DNA of 64,000 nucleotides from Pseudomonas putida W15Oct28 (GCF_000708715.2 NZ_JENB01000001.1:186001-250000); one strand, 5' to 3'; shown: positions 7,251 through 17,362, numbered from the stretch's first letter. Notes: generated from the letters alone by a model not told the origin. A program made the numbers and translations.

Positions 7251-9194
7251 ATGTCTTGCCACATGCACGAAGGATTCTGTGTACTCGAAATGCTCGAGAA
7301 CAGTGACGGGGAGCTGTACGACTACCGTTACATCCTTGCCAACGACGCCTGCCTGCAACACACCGCCCACCCAAAACAGTTGGGCCAGACGGCACGTGAA
7401 ACGATCCCGGAAGAAATCGGAACCTGGCTTCCGCGCTTTGCCGAAGTGGCGCGGTCTGGGCTACCGATGCAGTTCGAGGAGCGGCTGGCGGTGACCGACC
7501 GCTGGCTCAAGCTCTCGGTGCATCGCCTGGAGCCCGCCAGCCAGAAACGAGTGGCGGTGGTCTTTACCGGGGTGCCGGCCGAACAGGTAACCCTCGATAA
7601 CCTGCAGGCACTTAACCATGAACTGTCGAACAGGGTCGACAAGGAGCAAGCCAACAGCAGGCTTCTTGGCGAGCTGGTCGACCACACCCTGGCCAACGTG
7701 TTCGCCGCCGACCGCAGCTTCAGGCTGCTGGCGATCAACCGCACAGCACAGGAAACGTTCAAGCGCCTGCGCGGTTTCGTACCCAAGGTGGGTGACTACA
7801 TTCCGCAATTCCTGTCACGCCAGCCGGATATCAAAAGCCAACTGGAGCCGGTATGGCCACGCGTACTGGCGGGCGAGGCATTCGTCGAGACCATCGCCCT
7901 GGGGGGCCCGCAAGCCCTGCGCCATTACGAACTCCGCTACAACCCTTTGCGTGACGCTCAACAGCAAATCCAGGGGGGTTACCTGTTTGCCTACGACATC
8001 ACAGAACGCGTCGCCGAGCAGGAGCGCCTGCGAGAAATCGAAAACGCTTTGCGCCAATCCCAGAAAATGGAAGCTGTCGGCCAGTTGACCGGGGGTATAT
8101 CACATGATTTCAACAACCTGCTGGGCAGTATTCTGGCAGCGTTGGAAGTGGCCACCCAACGCCAGGCCGAACACCGCTACCCTGAAGCCACCCGGCTGCT
8201 AGCCATCGCCCGACAGGACGCCAGGCGTGCCGCCGCTCTGGTACAACGCCTGCTGGCATTTTCACGCCAGCAAACCTTGATTCCGCAAACTACAGATGTG
8301 CATCAACTGGTGGCCGGCATGCACGACCTGATCAATAGCTCGCTGCATGAAGGCATCGATTTCGTTGACCAGACACTGGCCGGCCAATGGGCGATAGCGA
8401 TTGACCCTCCGCAACTGGAAAGTGCATTGCTCAATCTGTGCATCAACGCCCGCGATGCCATGCCAATGGGTGGCAAACTGTGCATCTGTTGCGCGAATAC
8501 CCACCTGGATGAAGCCCAGGCCCGCGTACTGGAGCTCCCACCGGGTGACTACTTGCAGATATGTGTCAGCGATAACGGCTTTGGCATGACCCCTGACGTG
8601 GCACAACGCGCACTGGAGCCCTTCTTCACTTCAAAACCATTGGGTCAGGGCTCAGGCCTTGGGCTGTCGATCGTCTACGGTTTCATTCGCCAATCCGGCG
8701 GGCAATTGCAGATCATCAGCGCGCCTGGGCACGGGACCCGTATTGACCTGTATCTGCCCAAGGATAGCGAGGCGATAGAGACTGCGCCTGCGCCGGCTCA
8801 ACCCACGCCGGACAAACCTCGATGTACGCCTCGCCTGATCATGCTCGTGGAAGACCAGGTAAACATGCGCCTGGTGATCGAAGAAGTGTTGCAAGAACTC
8901 GGGCACGATGTACGCACATTCGTCAATGGACGCAGCGCACTGGATGCATTGCAGGCAGGCCTGCGGCCTGACCTGCTGGTCACCGATATCGGCCTGCCGG
9001 GTGACATCGACGGCCGGCAGTTGGCCGCAGTGCTTCCCGCAGACGTGGCAATGCTCTACATCACCGGCTACAGCGCCGACCAAGTCGGTGTCACGCCATC
9101 AAAGCACTGTAGCGTGCTGTGCAAGCCATTCAACCTGGCGTCGCTCGATGAACAAATCGAAAACCTGCTGGCAAACCTGCATCCGCCGCAATGA
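7251..9194 (+). CDS. Hybrid sensor histidine kinase 1 (PAS-HisKA-HATPase-REC)
   Basis: 647 aa from ATG 7251. Two PAS-like segments (about 1-110 and 145-250) precede the dimerisation/phosphoacceptor domain with [11 protein letters not shown] (His285). The ATP-binding domain has the N box [12 protein letters not shown], the G1 box DNGFGM and the G2 box GSGLGLSIV. The C-terminal receiver has its phospho-acceptor Asp579 in [10 protein letters not shown] and Lys in CKPF. There is no transmembrane segment, so it is a cytoplasmic sensor. It is the first of three tandem paralogues. The true N-terminus probably starts about 110 bp earlier (see 7142-7250). Confidence 0.88.
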   Translation: MSCHMHEGFCVLEMLENSDGELYDYRYILANDACLQHTAHPKQLGQTARETIPEEIGTWLPRFAEVARSGLPMQFEERLAVTDRWLKLSVHRLEPASQKRVAVVFTGVPAEQVTLDNLQALNHELSNRVDKEQANSRLLGELVDHTLANVFAADRSFRLLAINRTAQETFKRLRGFVPKVGDYIPQFLSRQPDIKSQLEPVWPRVLAGEAFVETIALGGPQALRHYELRYNPLRDAQQQIQGGYLFAYDITERVAEQERLREIENALRQSQKMEAVGQLTGGISHDFNNLLGSILAALEVATQRQAEHRYPEATRLLAIARQDARRAAALVQRLLAFSRQQTLIPQTTDVHQLVAGMHDLINSSLHEGIDFVDQTLAGQWAIAIDPPQLESALLNLCINARDAMPMGGKLCICCANTHLDEAQARVLELPPGDYLQICVSDNGFGMTPDVAQRALEPFFTSKPLGQGSGLGLSIVYGFIRQSGGQLQIISAPGHGTRIDLYLPKDSEAIETAPAPAQPTPDKPRCTPRLIMLVEDQVNMRLVIEEVLQELGHDVRTFVNGRSALDALQAGLRPDLLVTDIGLPGDIDGRQLAAVLPADVAMLYITGYSADQVGVTPSKHCSVLCKPFNLASLDEQIENLLANLHPPQ

Positions 9195-9257
9195 ACGGCT
9201 ATACGTTCGAGGCCCAGTCACAGTAAAGTCTGACTGATACTTTTCTGGAATGTCGCC

Positions 9258-11351
9258 ATGCCCCACCGCGACCTGTCCGGCCTGCGCCGGGAACTCGAGG
9301 CCTTGCGTCAACACAACGCGCAGCTGGAATCACAGCTTCGGCAACAGCAGGATCAGGACCACAGCGTTTACCGTTTTCTTTTCGACACGATGGACGAGGG
9401 CTTCTGCATCATCGAATTCTTCGATGGCCCGCATGGCCCACTCAGCGACTATGTGCACGTCATCGCCAACGCTGCCTACGCCAAGCACGCCGGCATCCCC
9501 AACGTAGCCGGCCAGAAGCTGCGCGAGATGGTGCCCGACGAGGCCGACGTCTGGGTGGCCCGCTACGGAAGAGTGCTGCGCACGGGTGAACCTTTGCATT
9601 TTGAGCAGGAGCTGGTCGCCACCGGCCATGTTCTGTCGGTAACCACCTTCCGCATCGAGCCCGCCAGCAAGCGCCAGGTCGCGGTGCTGTTCAAGGACGT
9701 GACTGAACGTCGGCAGGCCGAAGCGGCACTGCAACGCCTCAATGACGAACTGGAGCAGCGGGTCCGCGCAGCGCTGGCCGAGCGCACGCGCTTTGCCGAA
9801 CTGGTCGAACACAGCGTTGCCAACGTGCATATGATCGACACTGGCATGCGCTGGGTAGCCATAAACCGTCAGGCCAAGCTCGACTTTCATCACATCTATG
9901 GGATGACGCCGGAGGTGGGTGACGGCCTTACCGACCTGATGGCCGGTTACACGCAAGACCAGGATTTCATTTTGCCTCTCTGGAAGCGGGCCTTGTCTGG
10001 CGAGCAGTTCACGACGACTGGCGTGTTTGGTACAGAGCCAACGCAACGGCATTACGAACTGCGCTTCAACTGCATGCGTGACCCGGACGGCACCGTTCAC
10101 AGCGCCTATCTGTTTGCTTACGACATCAGCGAACGGGTCGCTGACCAGCAGCGCCTGCTTCAAACCGAACATGCACTGCGCCAAGCGCAGAAAATGGAAG
10201 CTGTAGGGCACCTCAGTGGCGGCATTGCCCACGACTTCAATAACCTGCTTGGGGGCATTCAGGGCGCACAGGAGCTGATGCAGCGGCGGCTTGAGCAGAA
10301 GCGTTACGACCAGTTGCCCGAACTGCTGCAGGCTGCCAGTGGCGCCGCACAGCGTGCAGCCGCTGTGGTACACAGGCTATTGGCGTTCTCGCGCCAGCAA
10401 ACCCTGTTACCACAGCCAACCGACGTGTCCCGCCTGATCGCGGGCATGGAGGCATTGATCCGAGGCAGTGTCGGCCCCGCTATTGAGCTGCATTACAGTT
10501 TCCACGAACAGCTTTGGCCAACGTTCATTGACCCGCCCCAGCTGGAAAGCGCCCTGCTCAACCTGTGCCTCAATGCACGCGATGCACTGCCTGATGGCGG
10601 CAAAGTGTTGCTCTACGGTGAAAATCTCACCCTCGATCTGCAGCGCGCGCAGGCATTGGGCTTGTTGCCCGGCGACTATCTTCACCTGGGTGTCGAAGAC
10701 AATGGGCTGGGTATGTCACCGCAGGTGGTAGCGCAGGCGATGGACCCATTTTTCACCACCAAACCCATGGGCCAAGGTACCGGCCTGGGGCTGTCCATGG
10801 TCTACGGTTTCGTGCGCCAGTCAGGTGGTCAGCTGCAAATTGATTCCGCACTCGGCAAAGGCACGTGCGTGGATATATACCTGCCACGCCACCATAGCCA
10901 GCAGGCTGCAGAACACGCCGGTTCGCCTGCAACGCTTGAAGCGCACGGCAGGGTGACCGGCGCCCTTATCGTGCTGGTCGAGGACCAGGCAGCGCTGCGC
11001 GCGGTTCTGCGCGAAGTGCTGGAGGAGTCTGGTCATGTTGTTCAGGCGTTTGCGACGGGCCCGCAAGCACTGGGTTATCTGGAAAGCTGCAACACGCCTG
11101 GCCTGCTGATCAGCGACATCGGCCTGCCCGGCGGGCTGAATGGCCGACAAGTCGCCGAGCGCTGCCGAGCCTGGCACCCGCTCACCCCAGTGCTGTTCAT
11201 CACCGGTTACGATGAGAGCGCAGTACTGAACCAGGGGCAGCCGCTGGAGCACTCCAGCGTGCTTACCAAACCCTTTGACCTGACTACCTTGGCCAATGAA
11301 GTGACGAGGTTGCTGGGGCAATTGCCTGTGGACACGGAGCGCCAGGGATGA
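9258..11351 (+). CDS. Hybrid sensor histidine kinase 2 (PAS-PAS-HisKA-HATPase-REC)
   Basis: 697 aa. An N-terminal coiled coil ([17 protein letters not shown]) leads into a PAS domain (about 35-155, [21 protein letters not shown]), a second coiled coil, a second PAS (about 185-295), and HisKA with [11 protein letters not shown] (His325). HATPase boxes ([30 protein letters not shown]) and a receiver with Asp620 ([11 protein letters not shown]) follow. It is soluble. Its last four bases overlap the start of kinase 3 (ATGA at 11348), implying translational coupling. The closest relatives are its two neighbours. The signal is unknown, and no response regulator with an output domain is adjacent. 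Confidence 0.9.
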   Translation: MPHRDLSGLRRELEALRQHNAQLESQLRQQQDQDHSVYRFLFDTMDEGFCIIEFFDGPHGPLSDYVHVIANAAYAKHAGIPNVAGQKLREMVPDEADVWVARYGRVLRTGEPLHFEQELVATGHVLSVTTFRIEPASKRQVAVLFKDVTERRQAEAALQRLNDELEQRVRAALAERTRFAELVEHSVANVHMIDTGMRWVAINRQAKLDFHHIYGMTPEVGDGLTDLMAGYTQDQDFILPLWKRALSGEQFTTTGVFGTEPTQRHYELRFNCMRDPDGTVHSAYLFAYDISERVADQQRLLQTEHALRQAQKMEAVGHLSGGIAHDFNNLLGGIQGAQELMQRRLEQKRYDQLPELLQAASGAAQRAAAVVHRLLAFSRQQTLLPQPTDVSRLIAGMEALIRGSVGPAIELHYSFHEQLWPTFIDPPQLESALLNLCLNARDALPDGGKVLLYGENLTLDLQRAQALGLLPGDYLHLGVEDNGLGMSPQVVAQAMDPFFTTKPMGQGTGLGLSMVYGFVRQSGGQLQIDSALGKGTCVDIYLPRHHSQQAAEHAGSPATLEAHGRVTGALIVLVEDQAALRAVLREVLEESGHVVQAFATGPQALGYLESCNTPGLLISDIGLPGGLNGRQVAERCRAWHPLTPVLFITGYDESAVLNQGQPLEHSSVLTKPFDLTTLANEVTRLLGQLPVDTERQG

Positions 11352-13072
11352 GCAATGACTGCCCTTTGGAAGTAGCCGAAGAACTGCAACGCCTGCACGA
11401 ACGAATTGCATACCTCGAACGGCATAATCACCAGCTGCAATCCGCACTGACAGGCATTGCCCAACGCCTGCAAGAGGCGGATCGGTACCGGTTTCTGTTC
11501 GAGAACATGGAGGAAGGCTTTTGCATCATTCAGTTCATCGACGGCCCCCACGGGCCTCTGAGTGACTATGTTCATCTGATGGCCAACCCGGCCTACTGCC
11601 GCCATGCAGGGCTCACCAATGTGGTGGGGCGCAGATTGCGAGAAGTCATTCCTGACGAGGCGGATGTCTGGCTGAATTACTTCGGCACCGTGGAGCGCAC
11701 GGGAGAACCGCTGTACTTCGAGCATGAGCTGCTCTCCACCGGGCGCTGCCTGGGCTTGGCAGCGATCCGAATCGAAACGTCCGAAGATCACCTGGTCGCC
11801 GTGATATTTCGTGATGTGACTGCACGCAAACACGCTGAAAATGCACTACGGGCCCTGAACGAAGAACTTGAGGAACGCGTCGCACTGGCTGTTGCCAAGC
11901 ACCAAAAAGCTGAAGCAGCCTTGCAGCAGGCGCAAAAGCTCGAAGCGGTCGGCCAGTTGACGGGGGGGCTTGCGCACGACCTCAACAACCTGCTCGGTGG
12001 CGTGCTTGGGGCTCTAGAGCTTGCCAGGTGCAGGGTGACCGACGAACACCAACAAGCCACGCTTCCGGCGCTGCTGGACAGTGCGCACAATGCCGCGCAT
12101 CGGGCTGCCGCGCTCATCCACCGCCTGCTGGCATTTTCCCGCCAGCAGACCTTGCAACCCTGCCCCACGAATGTTTCAGAGCTGGTCAATGGCATGCTGG
12201 AGCTCATCAGCCGCACTATTGGGCCGCACATCACGCTCGACTGCTGGTGCAACGAGGCTGCGTGGGTGGTGCGCATCGACCCGCCACAGCTGGAAAGCGC
12301 ACTGCTCAACCTCTGCATAAATGCACGCGACGCCCTCCCTGCCGGGGGCATGATCCGGATAACGCTGGATAATCTGAAAATACCTGCAGAACGCGCCGAG
12401 CCACTGGACCTGGCGCCAGGCGAATACCTGTGCCTGAGCGTCGAGGACAACGGGCGCGGCATGACAGATGAAGTCAGGGCGCGCGCTGTAGACCCGTTCT
12501 TCACCACCAAACCCATGGGCCAGGGTACCGGGCTTGGCCTGTCGATGGTGTACGGTTTCGTGCGCCAGTCAGGGGGGCAGTTGCAAATCGAGTCGGCGCA
12601 GGGCCAGGGGACACGGGTGAGCCTGTTCATGCCGCGGCATCATGCGCGTCCAGACGCCCGCTTGCCCGACCCGGAACAATCAGTGGCGTACCTGCCTGCA
12701 AGCACCGTGCGAGAGATCGTCGTGGTGGAAGACGTAGACGCCATGCACCTGGTCATTGCAGAAACGCTGCATGACCTGGGGCATACGGTCAAGGTGTTCG
12801 AAGACGGCCCCACCGCGCTTGCCGGGATGGAGGGCCGCCCTCGGCCCGACCTGCTGATCAGCGATGTCGGCTTGCCGGGGGGTATCAACGGGCGGCAGCT
12901 GGCCGACAGGCTGCGTTTGTCCTACCCGGGCCTCAAGGTTTTATTCGTTACCGGGTACGATGAGCATGCCGTGCTCGCCGAGGGTTCCCTGGACGACGGT
13001 ATGAGTGTTCTGACCAAGCCGTTCACCCTGCCAGCACTGGCAACCCGCGTCAGCCAGATGCTTGAAGCGTGA
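11348..13072 (+). CDS. Hybrid sensor histidine kinase 3 (PAS-HisKA-HATPase-REC)
   Basis: 574 aa. It has the same plan as kinase 2 but with only the first PAS; about 120 residues corresponding to the second PAS are absent. An N-terminal coiled coil is followed by the PAS with FLFENMEEGFCIIQFIDGPHG, near-identical to kinase 2. HisKA has GGLAHDLNNLL (His210, Leu in place of Phe). HATPase has [22 protein letters not shown] and GTGLGLSMV. The receiver Asp506 is in LLISDVGLPGG. The start is coupled to kinase 2. The three genes look like successive duplications with loss or gain of the second sensor domain. Confidence 0.9.
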   Translation: MSNDCPLEVAEELQRLHERIAYLERHNHQLQSALTGIAQRLQEADRYRFLFENMEEGFCIIQFIDGPHGPLSDYVHLMANPAYCRHAGLTNVVGRRLREVIPDEADVWLNYFGTVERTGEPLYFEHELLSTGRCLGLAAIRIETSEDHLVAVIFRDVTARKHAENALRALNEELEERVALAVAKHQKAEAALQQAQKLEAVGQLTGGLAHDLNNLLGGVLGALELARCRVTDEHQQATLPALLDSAHNAAHRAAALIHRLLAFSRQQTLQPCPTNVSELVNGMLELISRTIGPHITLDCWCNEAAWVVRIDPPQLESALLNLCINARDALPAGGMIRITLDNLKIPAERAEPLDLAPGEYLCLSVEDNGRGMTDEVRARAVDPFFTTKPMGQGTGLGLSMVYGFVRQSGGQLQIESAQGQGTRVSLFMPRHHARPDARLPDPEQSVAYLPASTVREIVVVEDVDAMHLVIAETLHDLGHTVKVFEDGPTALAGMEGRPRPDLLISDVGLPGGINGRQLADRLRLSYPGLKVLFVTGYDEHAVLAEGSLDDGMSVLTKPFTLPALATRVSQMLEA

Positions 13073-13084
13073 AGCAGTGGGCGC

Positions 13085-13831
13085 TCAGCGCCCGCCGCTC
13101 AGGTCGATGAAACTGCCGGTGGAATAGGACGCTTTGTCCGAGAGCAGCCAGAGGATGGCTTCGGCCACTTCCTCGGGGCGTCCGCCGCGCCCCATGGGCA
13201 AACCGGGCTCAAGCTTGCTGACCCGGTCCGGGTCGCCGGACAAGGCATGGAACCCTGTATGGATGTAGCCCGGGCGTACGCCATTGACCCGCACGCCCTC
13301 GCCTGCCACTTCTTTGGCCAGGCCAATGGTGAAGGTGTCGAGCGCGCCCTTGGAGGCGGCATAGTCGACATATTCGTTGGGTGAGCCCAGGCGCGCCGCC
13401 ATCGATGACACATTGACGATGGCCCCGCCCTGCCCGCCATGCCGGCGCGCCATACGCAGCAAGGCGTGCTTGGCGCAGAGCATGGGGCCGACGACGTTGG
13501 TCTTCATGACTTTGAGCAGGCGGAACTCGGACATGTCCTCGACCCTGCTTTGCTGGCCGATGGTGCCGGCGTTGTTGACCAGTGCGGTGACCGGGCCGAG
13601 CTCTTCATCGACGCGCTGGAACAGCTGGATGATCTCATCCTCGACGCTGGCGTCGGCGCGCACGGCGATGGCCTCGGCGCCCAGGGCGCGGACCTGGCCG
13701 AGGAGGTTTTCGGCGGCCTGGTCGTCGGCGTGGTAGTTGATGCAGATGCGGTAGCCCTGGCGGGCGGCCAACAGCGCCGTGGCGGCACCGATACCGCGGC
13801 TGCCGCCGGTGATGACGATGACGTTCTCCAT
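13085..13831 (-). CDS. SDR-family oxidoreductase
   Basis: 248 aa from ATG 13831. The longer frame to 14044 is rejected because it would read the hexanucleotide repeat as Ser-Gln. The NAD(P)-binding GGSRGIG motif sits at residues 8-14, NNAGTIG near 86, and the catalytic Ser and YxxxK in YVDYAASKGALDTF. The C-terminal VNGVRPGYIHT and LWLLSDKASYSTGSFIDLSGGR are typical of classical SDRs with about 250 aa. Substrate unknown. It is convergent with the kinase array, only 12 bp away. Confidence 0.88.
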   Translation of the reverse strand: MENVIVITGGSRGIGAATALLAARQGYRICINYHADDQAAENLLGQVRALGAEAIAVRADASVEDEIIQLFQRVDEELGPVTALVNNAGTIGQQSRVEDMSEFRLLKVMKTNVVGPMLCAKHALLRMARRHGGQGGAIVNVSSMAARLGSPNEYVDYAASKGALDTFTIGLAKEVAGEGVRVNGVRPGYIHTGFHALSGDPDRVSKLEPGLPMGRGGRPEEVAEAILWLLSDKASYSTGSFIDLSGGR

Positions 13832-13951
13832 GAATTTGCCAATCGCTTGGGGAAGGGAGGATCGACAATAGGCGAAAAGATTACAGATGGGAATGACCAG
13901 GATCAGCTCAAACATCCCTGTACCTGCCCTGCTCCGCTCCGCCCTGCGCTT

Positions 13952-13985
13952 GCTCTTGCTCTGGCTCTGGCTCTGGCTCTGGCTT
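13952..13985. repeat. CTCTGG hexanucleotide tandem repeat
   Basis: About four to five copies of the hexamer GCTCTG/GCTCTT lie in the stretch between the SDR and the Rhs remnant. It lies outside any credible gene. It gives rise to a low-complexity Ser-Gln or Leu-Trp reading in spurious frames. Confidence 0.8.
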
Positions 13986-14034
13986 TTGATCTTCGCGACT
14001 TCAGGAGGCCGAACGCAGGCCTTGCGAAGGGAGG

Positions 14035-14180
14035 TGACGGGCATGGATGCCCGTCAAGCGCTGGGCCACAGGATGTGGCCTGCAGCGCGGTCCTCCCGGG
14101 AGCAAGGCCGGAGTGAGGGAACCCCGGAGCGTAGCGCAGGGGCCGGATGATCGGAGCGCAGTGTTTTTTGGTTACTTTTT
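14035..14180 (+). repeat. Possible dispersed Pseudomonas intergenic element
   Basis: A GC-rich block (from GGTGACGGGCATGGATGCCC to the TTTTTTGGTTACTTTTTGTC end) contains several short dyads, e.g. GGGCATGGATGCCC and GGTCCTCCCGGGAGCA. I recall very similar blocks dispersed in Pseudomonas genomes, often near rhs genes, ending in TTGGTTACTTTTTGTCGC. It is not obviously coding: 13880-14256 holds no gene I can support. Confidence 0.4.
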
Positions 14181-14256
14181 GTCGCGTTCCCCCCGTGTCA
14201 GCCTACCTGTCGCCTCTATTGATTGACTCAATCTTCCAAGGGGGCGAAGGTGCAAG

Positions 14257-14463
14257 GTAAAAAAAGAAATCTTCGCCTTCGACCCCGCCAGCAACCTGCT
14301 GGACCCAAAGGCACCGCCCGGCCCCAACCGGCACTCACCGCAACGGCTGAGCGACAACGTACTGCGCAGCTATTGCGGCACGCAGTACCGCTACGACGAG
14401 CGCGGCAACCTGCTGGAGCGCACCACCGATGGCAAGCAAGGCCATCGACACGCTGGCGTTTGA
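14257..14463 (+). pseudogene. Rhs core fragment (YD-repeat region)
   Basis: In frame 1 the DNA encodes FAFDPASNLLDP, then YCGTQYRYDERGNLLERTTDG, a characteristic Rhs/YD repeat, and stops at TGA 14461. There is no upstream Rhs gene: the preceding 200 bp are non-coding. The fragment is out of frame with the next Rhs piece, and the segment that normally links the YD repeat to the THYVFEPGTFVPVAQA region is missing, so an internal deletion joined them. Confidence 0.8.
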
Positions 14464-15235
14464 ATGCCGGGACCGCGAGCGCCATGGGCGAAGCACGCAT
14501 TACGTGTTCGAACCCGGGACCTTTGTGCCGGTGGCGCAGGCGGTGTCCAACCGTGTGGTCGAACTGATACCGCAGCCGGTGTATGTCTTCCCGTATGACA
14601 TCGACAAAGATCCGGTGTGGCAGCACAAGCCAACGCCCAAGCCGTTTGATGCGCTGGCGTGGTACCAGTGTGATCACCTGGGCACGCCGATGGAATTGAC
14701 CGGCGAGGATGGCGAGATTGCCTGGCGCGGGACGTACAAGGCCTGGGGGTTGGCGGAGGAGACACGCAGCGACAAGGCGAAGTGGGCGGATATCCGGAAT
14801 CCGCTACGCTTTCAGGGGCAGTATTGGGATGTTGAGACGGGGCTGCATTACAACCGATATCGCTACTATGATCCGCAGGTAGGGCGTTTTATTGGCAAGG
14901 ATCCGATTGGATTTGAAGGAGGTCTTAATGTGTACCTCTACGCTCCAAATCCGACAGAGTGGAATGATCCATTAGGTCTCGCTAAAAACAGGCCAACCGG
15001 TGTACCTAAGCAGGCGAAGAGAAAGGTAGAACGAGGACAGGCCCCGAAAGAAATAACGAGAATTGATGCTCCAGAGGAAGATGTCCCCAAAAGTCAATGG
15101 CATTCACATTGCCCATGTGGATCAGGATACAATTTAGACGGTTCAATTCATGACAAAGGCAAAGGGGATGTCACCTTCTCAAACAAAACCATAGAATGGC
15201 TAAACGATCACGGGTGGAGTATCCCCAAAAAATGA
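14429..15235 (+). CDS. Orphan Rhs C-terminal region with toxin tip
   Basis: 268 aa in an open frame. Residues 23-185 are the Rhs core end: [60 protein letters not shown], and the boundary motif DPLGLA. The last about 80 residues form a variable tip, AT-rich in base composition, with WHSHCPCGSGYN and a terminal NKTIEWLNDHGW. That ending resembles tips of other polymorphic toxins I remember, but I cannot name the activity. Without the N-terminal 1000+ residues it cannot form a full Rhs cocoon; it may be a displaced cassette awaiting recombination. ATG 14429 as a real start is doubtful. Confidence 0.7.
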   Translation: MASKAIDTLAFECRDRERHGRSTHYVFEPGTFVPVAQAVSNRVVELIPQPVYVFPYDIDKDPVWQHKPTPKPFDALAWYQCDHLGTPMELTGEDGEIAWRGTYKAWGLAEETRSDKAKWADIRNPLRFQGQYWDVETGLHYNRYRYYDPQVGRFIGKDPIGFEGGLNVYLYAPNPTEWNDPLGLAKNRPTGVPKQAKRKVERGQAPKEITRIDAPEEDVPKSQWHSHCPCGSGYNLDGSIHDKGKGDVTFSNKTIEWLNDHGWSIPKK

Positions 15236-15747
15236 ACATGCAAAAACTATTCGACAAATTAGTAGAAAAGGAACCCTACATCAACCTTAATGTATTCCTG
15301 GAAGAACATGAGACCTTCGAGGAGATACCTATAATTTCACGATACAAAAAACTAGAAATCTTGAAAGCCAACCCACAACAATCAGAAGCAGCAGACATAC
15401 TGCTAAACATTTCGTTCTTTGTACTCAATTCAGCCATGCTATACATGCGCACAAAAAAAGCAAAGAACGAAGAACACTTTATCGCAATAACCTACACTGA
15501 TTTTAATTTTGAAAATAAAACCGAACCCCCAATACCCAATTTCTTTGTAAATCCAAATACTACAAAAATCAGCTCTTTAGAAAAGCTGAAAAAAAAGCAA
15601 AAAATGGAAGTCTCGCCAGAAATGAAACTAGTCCAAGAGCGATTTGATGCATGTAGGATAAGGCCATTATTTTCATTCTACGAAAGCCGTTTCTTTGATC
15701 CGGCTTGCAACGAGGATATTATAAGAGTCTATGCAGTCCTGAATTAA
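15232..15747 (+). CDS. Putative immunity protein for the Rhs tip
   Basis: 171 aa starting at ATG 15232, which overlaps the TGA of the Rhs tip (ATGA), the classical toxin-immunity coupling. The in-frame ATG 15196 would overlap the toxin by 40 bp and is less likely. It is AT-rich and Lys/Glu/Asn-rich, with no signal peptide and no recognisable domain. Genes of this position and size immediately after an Rhs tip nearly always encode the cognate immunity protein. Function is inferred from position only. Confidence 0.7.
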   Translation: MNMQKLFDKLVEKEPYINLNVFLEEHETFEEIPIISRYKKLEILKANPQQSEAADILLNISFFVLNSAMLYMRTKKAKNEEHFIAITYTDFNFENKTEPPIPNFFVNPNTTKISSLEKLKKKQKMEVSPEMKLVQERFDACRIRPLFSFYESRFFDPACNEDIIRVYAVLN

Positions 15748-15790
15748 TAAATTCAATATTGCATCCATGATGCACTCATACCAAATAGAA

Positions 15791-16193
15791 AACAGCGTAT
15801 CGCTACACGCCGCGGCGCTACGACGAGCGAGGCAGCCTGCTGAAGCAGGGCCAGTTTCTCTGTGATCTCTAAACCGATTGCGGGGTTAGGAAGATGACCT
15901 CTTGACCGCGAGATTTCCTGGCGCGGGCCCCACAAGCCTTAGGGGTTGGCGGAGGAGACACGGAGCGACAAGGCGAAGTGGGGGGGCATCCGGAATCCGC
16001 TACGCTTTCAGGGGCAGTATTGAGATGTTTAGACGAGGCTGCACTATAACCGGTATCGCTACTATGACCCGCAGGTAGGGCGATTTAGTGGGAAGGATCC
16101 GATTGGCTTTTCTGGCGGGTTAAACATTTATACGTAAACAACGAACCCGGTCGGATGGGTGGACCCGCTTGGCTTAGCCGCACTATAGAGGAC
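15791..16193 (+). pseudogene. Second Rhs core copy, degraded
   Basis: The DNA repeats the Rhs core seen at 14712-14916 with roughly nine in ten bases identical. It encodes [37 protein letters not shown] and VGWVDPLGLA but is broken by several stops (after QGQY, within the IYT stretch, after LAAL) and small changes. It ends at the DPLGLA boundary that precedes a second tip. This is a relic of a displaced Rhs C-terminal cassette. Confidence 0.85.
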
Positions 16194-16483
16194 GTATTCA
16201 AGCACAAGGTGTAAAGCTTGAGGAGTCTGTCAGCTGGAATCAGGACACACCATTAACAGTTGTTGATGCAAAACAAAAAACTGAAGAGCTAAAAGGGAAG
16301 CTTTCAAAAAAAGATTTAAAAATACGCGAGGGAACTTTTGAGCAAGCAGAGCGTTGGATTGACAGGGCATGCAAATGCGGTGGACTGCAAAAAGAAGAGC
16401 GACGCACCTTTCAAGTTAAAGGTACGGCTCACGAACGTGTCGATATCGAAACCAGGTCAGGCAAAGCTTTCACGGAGCAATAA
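16194..16483 (+). pseudogene. Second Rhs toxin tip, detached
   Basis: In frame 2 the sequence is open from just after the boundary to TAA 16481. It encodes a Lys/Glu-rich peptide with GVKLEESVSWNQDTPLTVVD, TFEQAERWIDRACKCGG and a RTFQVKGTAHERVDIETRSG region. It is one base out of frame with the Rhs core before it, so it is not expressed as a fusion. It has no ATG of its own near its start. Its activity is not recognised. Confidence 0.65.
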
Positions 16484-16484
16484 T

Positions 16485-16889
16485 ATGCATGCAGACTTCC
16501 TAGAATCCCCAGAAAAATACAAGCTACTAGAGGAGTTTTTTTAAACATCTTCAATGAAGAGTTTGAAAAGCAAAAGTCGATCCGCGCGAAATATACAACC
16601 CCTCATTACGGTGCTCATTGCTGATGGCAACCCATTCATGGATGGGAACCCAATATTCTCAGCTGTGAATACGGAGACGGGCAGCATTTTAAGAATCGTC
16701 ATAACTGAAGACGTGAGTGAGTATGCAAGAAACCACAATACCATTGACGAATCTGAAGAGATCTGCCTAGTTATGAAGATCTCCGAAATTAGTTTCGGCA
16801 CGCCAAGACATTTCATTGTGGATCGCTCAACAAAAAAACCTGACGTCATATTGACATTCTGCACGAGAGCACTACGGGAGAACCATTAA
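16485..16889 (+). pseudogene. Immunity-type gene broken at a T7 run
   Basis: ATG 16485 directly follows the second tip. The frame stops after 19 codons at a run of seven T (16536-16542); one extra T would continue into NIFNEEFEKQKSIRAKYTTPHYGA. A further shift near 16615 leads into DGNPFMDGNPIFSAVNTETG, RIVITEDVSEYA and a frame open to 16889. The middle part aligns with the intact gene at 17422-17772 (NPIFSA, IRIII/LRIVI). It is therefore a decayed paralogue of that immunity gene. Confidence 0.75.
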
Positions 16890-16916
16890 CATGCTCCAAG
16901 TAAGACGTAAGAAGCC

Positions 16917-17362
16917 ATGATTAAATTTGAATTTACACGAGTCGGTGACTCCTATCTTGCACACGAATTTGACCATGGGGTATTTCCTTGATCTCAGAAA
17001 ATACCTGCATAACCTCGAAGTTCAATCCAAAACATTCGAACATGGTATACCTCTCAATCACATCACTGATCGACGGGATTACAAGAAATAGTACAAATTT
17101 TGAATTAATCGCAGCTGACTCTTCGTTTCGCATAAGATTCAAAAAGCAAAAAGATGTAGTTCCAATAATTCACGGGAAAAATTAAAGCATTAAGACAAGC
17201 CACCGAGAGTTACTTAAAGCGCTTGAAGAAGGCATAGAAAACTTCCTAAAAAACCCCAAGAACAGCATAGCAGCATCTAGCGCCGCGCATTTAGATCTTT
17301 TAACAAGCAGAGCATTGCTAGGCAATGAAATAAACAAGCACAATCAAGCTAAAAACTTTTAA
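16917..17362 (+). pseudogene. Second broken immunity-type gene
   Basis: ATG 16917 gives MIKFEFTRVGDSYLAHEF and stops at 16989-16991. A frame open from 16988 continues with FNPKHSNMVYLS and SSFRIRFKKQKD to a TAA near 17183. After that stop the same frame resumes (KTSHRELLKALEEGIENFLKN) to TAA 17360. Together these fit one small protein of about 145 aa interrupted by one frameshift and one nonsense codon. AT-rich. The family is not recognised, though size and place suggest an immunity protein. Confidence 0.6.

Noticed and set aside
13952..13985. CRISPR-like array
   Set aside because: The unit is six bases without spacers; it is a simple sequence repeat. REP doublets elsewhere are also not CRISPR repeats because they are inverted pairs without regular spacers.
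13832..14044. N-terminal extension of the SDR with a Ser-Gln repeat
   Set aside because: The Ser-Gln text is the CTCTGG hexamer repeat read in one frame. The Rossmann fold begins right after ATG 13831.
14223..14567. 114-codon ORF in the Rhs remnant
   Set aside because: It is out of frame with the YD-repeat text that the same DNA encodes and is only a by-product of the GC-rich sequence.
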